From Azadirachta indica (lineage: Eukaryota; Streptophyta; Magnoliopsida; Sapindales; Meliaceae), in the NCBI GenBank assembly GCA_022749755.1, contig CM040442.1, forward strand, positions 17,520,457 to 17,584,456: 64,000 nt of DNA. The letters are read 5' to 3'. A model generated the notes under the pieces. It was not told the origin of the DNA. It made no database searches and saw only the letters and a list, made by a program, of their open reading frames with translations. Both the position numbers and the translations under genes were made by a program. Below, piece by piece: positions 60,922 through 64,000 of this stretch; the first letter of the stretch is position 1, and the number at the start of each line of letters is the position of its first letter.

Positions 60922-61130
60922 ATCAATGCCTCTTAATTTTATAAAATTTTTTACACTATTAAATTTATACACTTTTAATTAGTGAAATTAAATTTAATAT
61001 ATATAAATAATATATAATTAATGTGTTATAATTAATACAAATGTGAGATGTGATTTCAATTGTTAAAAGTAACTAGATCTAATATACAAATGACGCAAAT
61101 TGCGTGAAATTAAAAGACTATCTGATCCGA
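60889..61130. repeat. (TA)n run with AT-rich MITE-like copy
   Basis: A TA repeat at 60889-60916 is followed by the family core (GAAATTAAATTTAATATATA, TGATTTCAATTGTTAAAAG). It lies about 300 bp upstream of the CYP79 TATA box. Confidence 0.5.
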
Positions 61131-61424
61131 ATGTATGTGTATATTTGCAAAATGTTTTGCATTTTGATCCCATATAGAATTGTGAGGGGAATGAAACTTG
61201 TAACTTGATTGTAGAAAATCATGCTGCATGCACTACAAATGGAGGCCCCAATACTGCATGTTATATTTAAAACTCTTATCTCCATAAATATTCACCGACA
61301 AACATATTCAATATCAAAATAAGTATGTATTCCATATGTAGAAATTAAATTCATTCTGTTTCCATGTAAAGAATTTAATCCAAGGGGCTAACTGGTAAAA
61401 ATGGTAGCTACTCACTCGTGTTGC

Positions 61425-61431
61425 TATAAAT
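61425..61431 (+). promoter_or_regulatory. TATA box of the CYP79 gene
   Basis: TATAAAT lies 67 bp before the ATG at 61492, a typical spacing for a short leader. Confidence 0.6.
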
Positions 61432-61491
61432 GGAGACAAAGGAACTTGCAAGCGTGTTCAAGCCTCTAGTAATTAACAAAGTTGCAATTAC

Positions 61492-63233
61492 ATGGAGAAA
61501 GCCGATTCTTCCCATTACCTATTCTCCTTTCATATCAAAGCAGATGCCTTGTCATTTACAAATGCATTAAGCTTATCCCTCCCTCTTGTTCTCTTGTTAA
61601 TCGCTTTATTTTGCCTGTCGAAAAACCAGTCGGTTGGCAACGAGAAAGCCGAGCAATATCCTCTCCCACCAGGGCCAAAGCCTTGGCCTATTGTGGGAAG
61701 CCTACCAAGAATGCTGAAGAACAAGCCTGTATTCCGATGGATACATACGATGATGATTGAGATGAACACAGAAATTGCTTGTATTCGACTGGGAAACGTT
61801 CATGTTGTTCCTGTCACTTGTCCGGAAGTCAGTCGTGAATTCCTGAAGAAGCAAGACGCTGCTTGTGCGTCAAGGCCTGTAAGCATGTCCACTGATGTTA
61901 CTACAAGAGGGTACTTAACGACAGCCCGGGTGCCCTTCGGGGGACAATGGAAGAAAATGAGGAGAGTTCTATCGACGGAGGTGCTTTCTCCGGCAAAACA
62001 TCGGTGGCTTCTTGCCAAAAGAATTGAAGCCGATCATCTTGTTCGTTATGTGTATAACCAATGCAAAAACTCCGATAATGGCTGCACGGTGAACGAGAGG
62101 ATTGCTACAGGCATTGTTGTGGGAATCTGACAAGGAAAATGGTGTTTAATAAGAGGTTTTTCAGGAAGCGAATGGAGGATGGAGGGCCTGGTTTGGAAGA
62201 AGAAGAGCATGTGGATGCACTGTTCAATATTCTTGCATATCTTTACTCGTTCTGTGTTTCTGATTATCTTCCATGGTTGAGGGGTTTTGACTTGGATGGC
62301 CATGGCCATGAAAAGATCGTGAAGGAGGCTAATGAAATTATAAACAAGTATCATGATCCGATAATTGAAGAGAGAATTCAACAATGGATTGATGGCTCAA
62401 GGAAGGAACCCCGGGACTTGCTTGATGTTCTAATTACAGTTAAAGATGCTGATGGTAATCGTTTACTGTCAACAGACGAAATCAAAGCTCAAATTACGGT
62501 AAATCAATTAACCTTCACTTCTTGCACACCATTAATATTTTTAATTAAGAATTATATATATATATATATATAATAATGATAATAAACTGATGGATGTTTG
62601 CAGGAAATAATGATAGAAACAGTTGACAACCCGTCGAATACAGCTGAATGGGCAATAGCAGAGATGATAAACCAACCCGAAATGCTCCAAAAAGCCATAG
62701 AAGAATTGGACAACGTGGTTGGACAGGAGAGGTTAGTCCAAGAATCCGATTTCTCAAAACTCAATTACGTTAAAGCATGCGCGAGAGAAGCCTTCAGGCT
62801 GCATCCAGTGGCCCCTTTCAACGTCCCTCATGTCTCCATCAGCGACGCAGTAGTTGCCAACCACTTCATCCCGAAGGGCGGCCATGTGCTGCTCAGTCGG
62901 CAAGGGCTCGGCCGCAATTGTAAAGTCTGGCACGAACCTCTCAAATTCAAGCCGGAACGCCACCTTAAGGATTGGTCTGATGAGGTGGTGCTTACAGAGC
63001 CGGATTTGCGGTTCATATCATTTAGCACAGGAAGGCGTGGGTGCCCGGGAGTTACATTTGGGACTTCAATGACTGTGATGCTGTTTGCTAGGCTTCTTCA
63101 TGCTTTCACTTGGACTACGCCTCCTAACGTGTTGAGGATCGACCTATCCGAATCAGAAACTAGTCTGGCTCTTGCTAACCCACTGGTTGCAGTTGCGAAG
63201 CCAAGGCTGGCTGCAAATGTTTATCGTGTTTGA
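61492..63233 (+). pseudogene. Cytochrome P450, CYP79 family, with one frameshift
   Basis: Two exons, 61492-62498 and 62604-63233, with a GT-AG phase-0 intron that holds a TA run. Allowing for the lesion, length would be about 545 residues, normal for CYP79. Seen in order: Leu-rich membrane anchor (about 28-42), PLPPGPKPWPIVG, C-helix GGQWKKMRR (W133), then in exon 2 the CYP79-type I-helix [20 protein letters not shown] instead of PERF, and heme loop [11 protein letters not shown]. These are CYP79 signatures. The frame is lost at 62107-62111, where ACAGG appears to lack one base; the reading resumes one frame over with RHCCGNLTRKMV. CYP79s are ER enzymes that convert amino acids to aldoximes, the first step to cyanogenic glucosides, glucosinolates and nitriles. 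Everything else is intact, so loss is recent, or the frameshift is a sequence error. Confidence 0.92.
62553..62572. repeat. (TA)n microsatellite in CYP79 intron
   Basis: About ten TA units within the 105-bp intron at 62499-62603. Confidence 0.9.
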
Positions 63234-64000
63234 GAGATCAAGAATAAGAAATATTATGAAAATTAATAAAAATCTAAATAATACAAAAAATAAGGATAAA
63301 TTGAATAAAAAAATAAATTATATTGTAGTATTCTTTCATGTACGTTAAAATAGACAGGGACAACAAAAAAAAATAAAAAATGTTAGGTAAGATTTAAAAT
63401 TTACATACTAGAAAATAAAGTAATAAATTAAAAATATTATTAAAAATCAAATATTTAATTAATTTAGACATTTACTTTTTTAGTATTAAGTTAAAATTTT
63501 TAACTTAATTGCGTTAATATTTATAATAAATTTTTAAATATAATTAAAAAATAAGCAACTCTTAAATTATTAAATAATTTTATTCAAATTTCAATTTAAA
63601 TAACAAACGAGCATTGTCACCATTAAAGCCTTTTTATATTCCTAGCATGCTTCTAGTTTCCACTACTTGTCTAGGATTGAACGAGAACTTGACAAATTCA
63701 AAGAAACTAAAAAAATTTGAGACCCATTATTTTGAATAACACTTGCATTTATAAATATACATTTATTTTTGAATAGTCAAAAATAAATTATATTCGAAGA
63801 TTAAGAATATCTTGTTTCATTTAAAAGATTTTATTAATATTTTAACTAACTACTATTACATTAGGGATATTCACACTAATTATTTTTTTTAAATAAAGAC
63901 AATAATATGAGTTATTAGGTTATTTATGCATAATTAAAAGCTTAAGATATAAATATAAATTTGTTGGACCTATATCTCACCTCTGATATCCCACCTCCTA
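63234..64000. other. Intergenic, no gene seen
   Basis: Very AT-rich sequence after the CYP79 stop. No coding or repeat structure recognised. Confidence 0.55.

Larger units (their letters stand above)
58687..61424. other. Intergenic between CYP71 and CYP79
   Basis: Contains a gypsy RT fragment (about 59690-59900) and an AT-rich MITE-like copy after a TA run (60889-61130). The rest is AT-rich with no gene recognised. Confidence 0.55.

Noticed and set aside
1..64000. CRISPR arrays, tRNA or rRNA genes
   Set aside because: This is plant nuclear DNA. No regularly spaced short repeats and no convincing tRNA or rRNA sequence were found by eye.

Overview
The window is nuclear DNA of a flowering plant, most likely a woody eudicot. 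It is strongly AT-rich, its genes have short GT-AG introns, and they belong to plant-specific families (a UGT76-type glycosyltransferase, P450s of families CYP71 and CYP79, and an XLG-type cysteine-rich protein). Most of the sequence is transposon-derived. I cannot name the species from sequence alone.

Layout. 0.5-5.1 kb: a Ty1/copia element (TSD GTATG) with closely similar LTRs and two internal pol deletions. 5.2-5.3 kb: a near-perfect hairpin that could be a microRNA precursor. 6.25-6.88 kb: a hAT-type MITE. 7.4-12.6 kb: an older, stop-riddled copia element (TSD TTTTA). 12.6-18.5 kb: a series of inverted-repeat elements (one foldback, two related MULE-like elements, one further terminal-inverted-repeat element). 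20.05-21.92 kb: an intact two-exon UGT76-like gene. 22.85-25.0 kb: exon-like segments of an unidentified minus-strand gene, hit by a solo LTR and a SINE. 25.2-38.0 kb: remains of a minus-strand Tat-type Ty3/gypsy element carrying a plus-strand accessory ORF. 38-44 kb: AT-rich DNA with MITEs and a SINE. 44.43-46.60 kb: a three-exon gene for an XLG-like eight-cysteine protein. 48.0-53.1 kb: a decayed minus-strand Ty3/gypsy element. 56.55-58.69 kb: an intact CYP71 gene. 61.49-63.23 kb: a CYP79 gene with one frameshift.

How the genes may work together. CYP79 enzymes turn amino acids into aldoximes, CYP71 enzymes often act on aldoximes, and UGTs glucosylate downstream hydroxyl products. A CYP79 and a CYP71 lie 2.8 kb apart on the same strand, with a UGT 35 kb upstream. 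This is the gene content expected of a small aldoxime, nitrile or cyanogenic-glucoside type cluster. The CYP79 copy looks broken, so the cluster may be decaying, or the frameshift may be an assembly error. Catalytic linkage is inferred, not shown.
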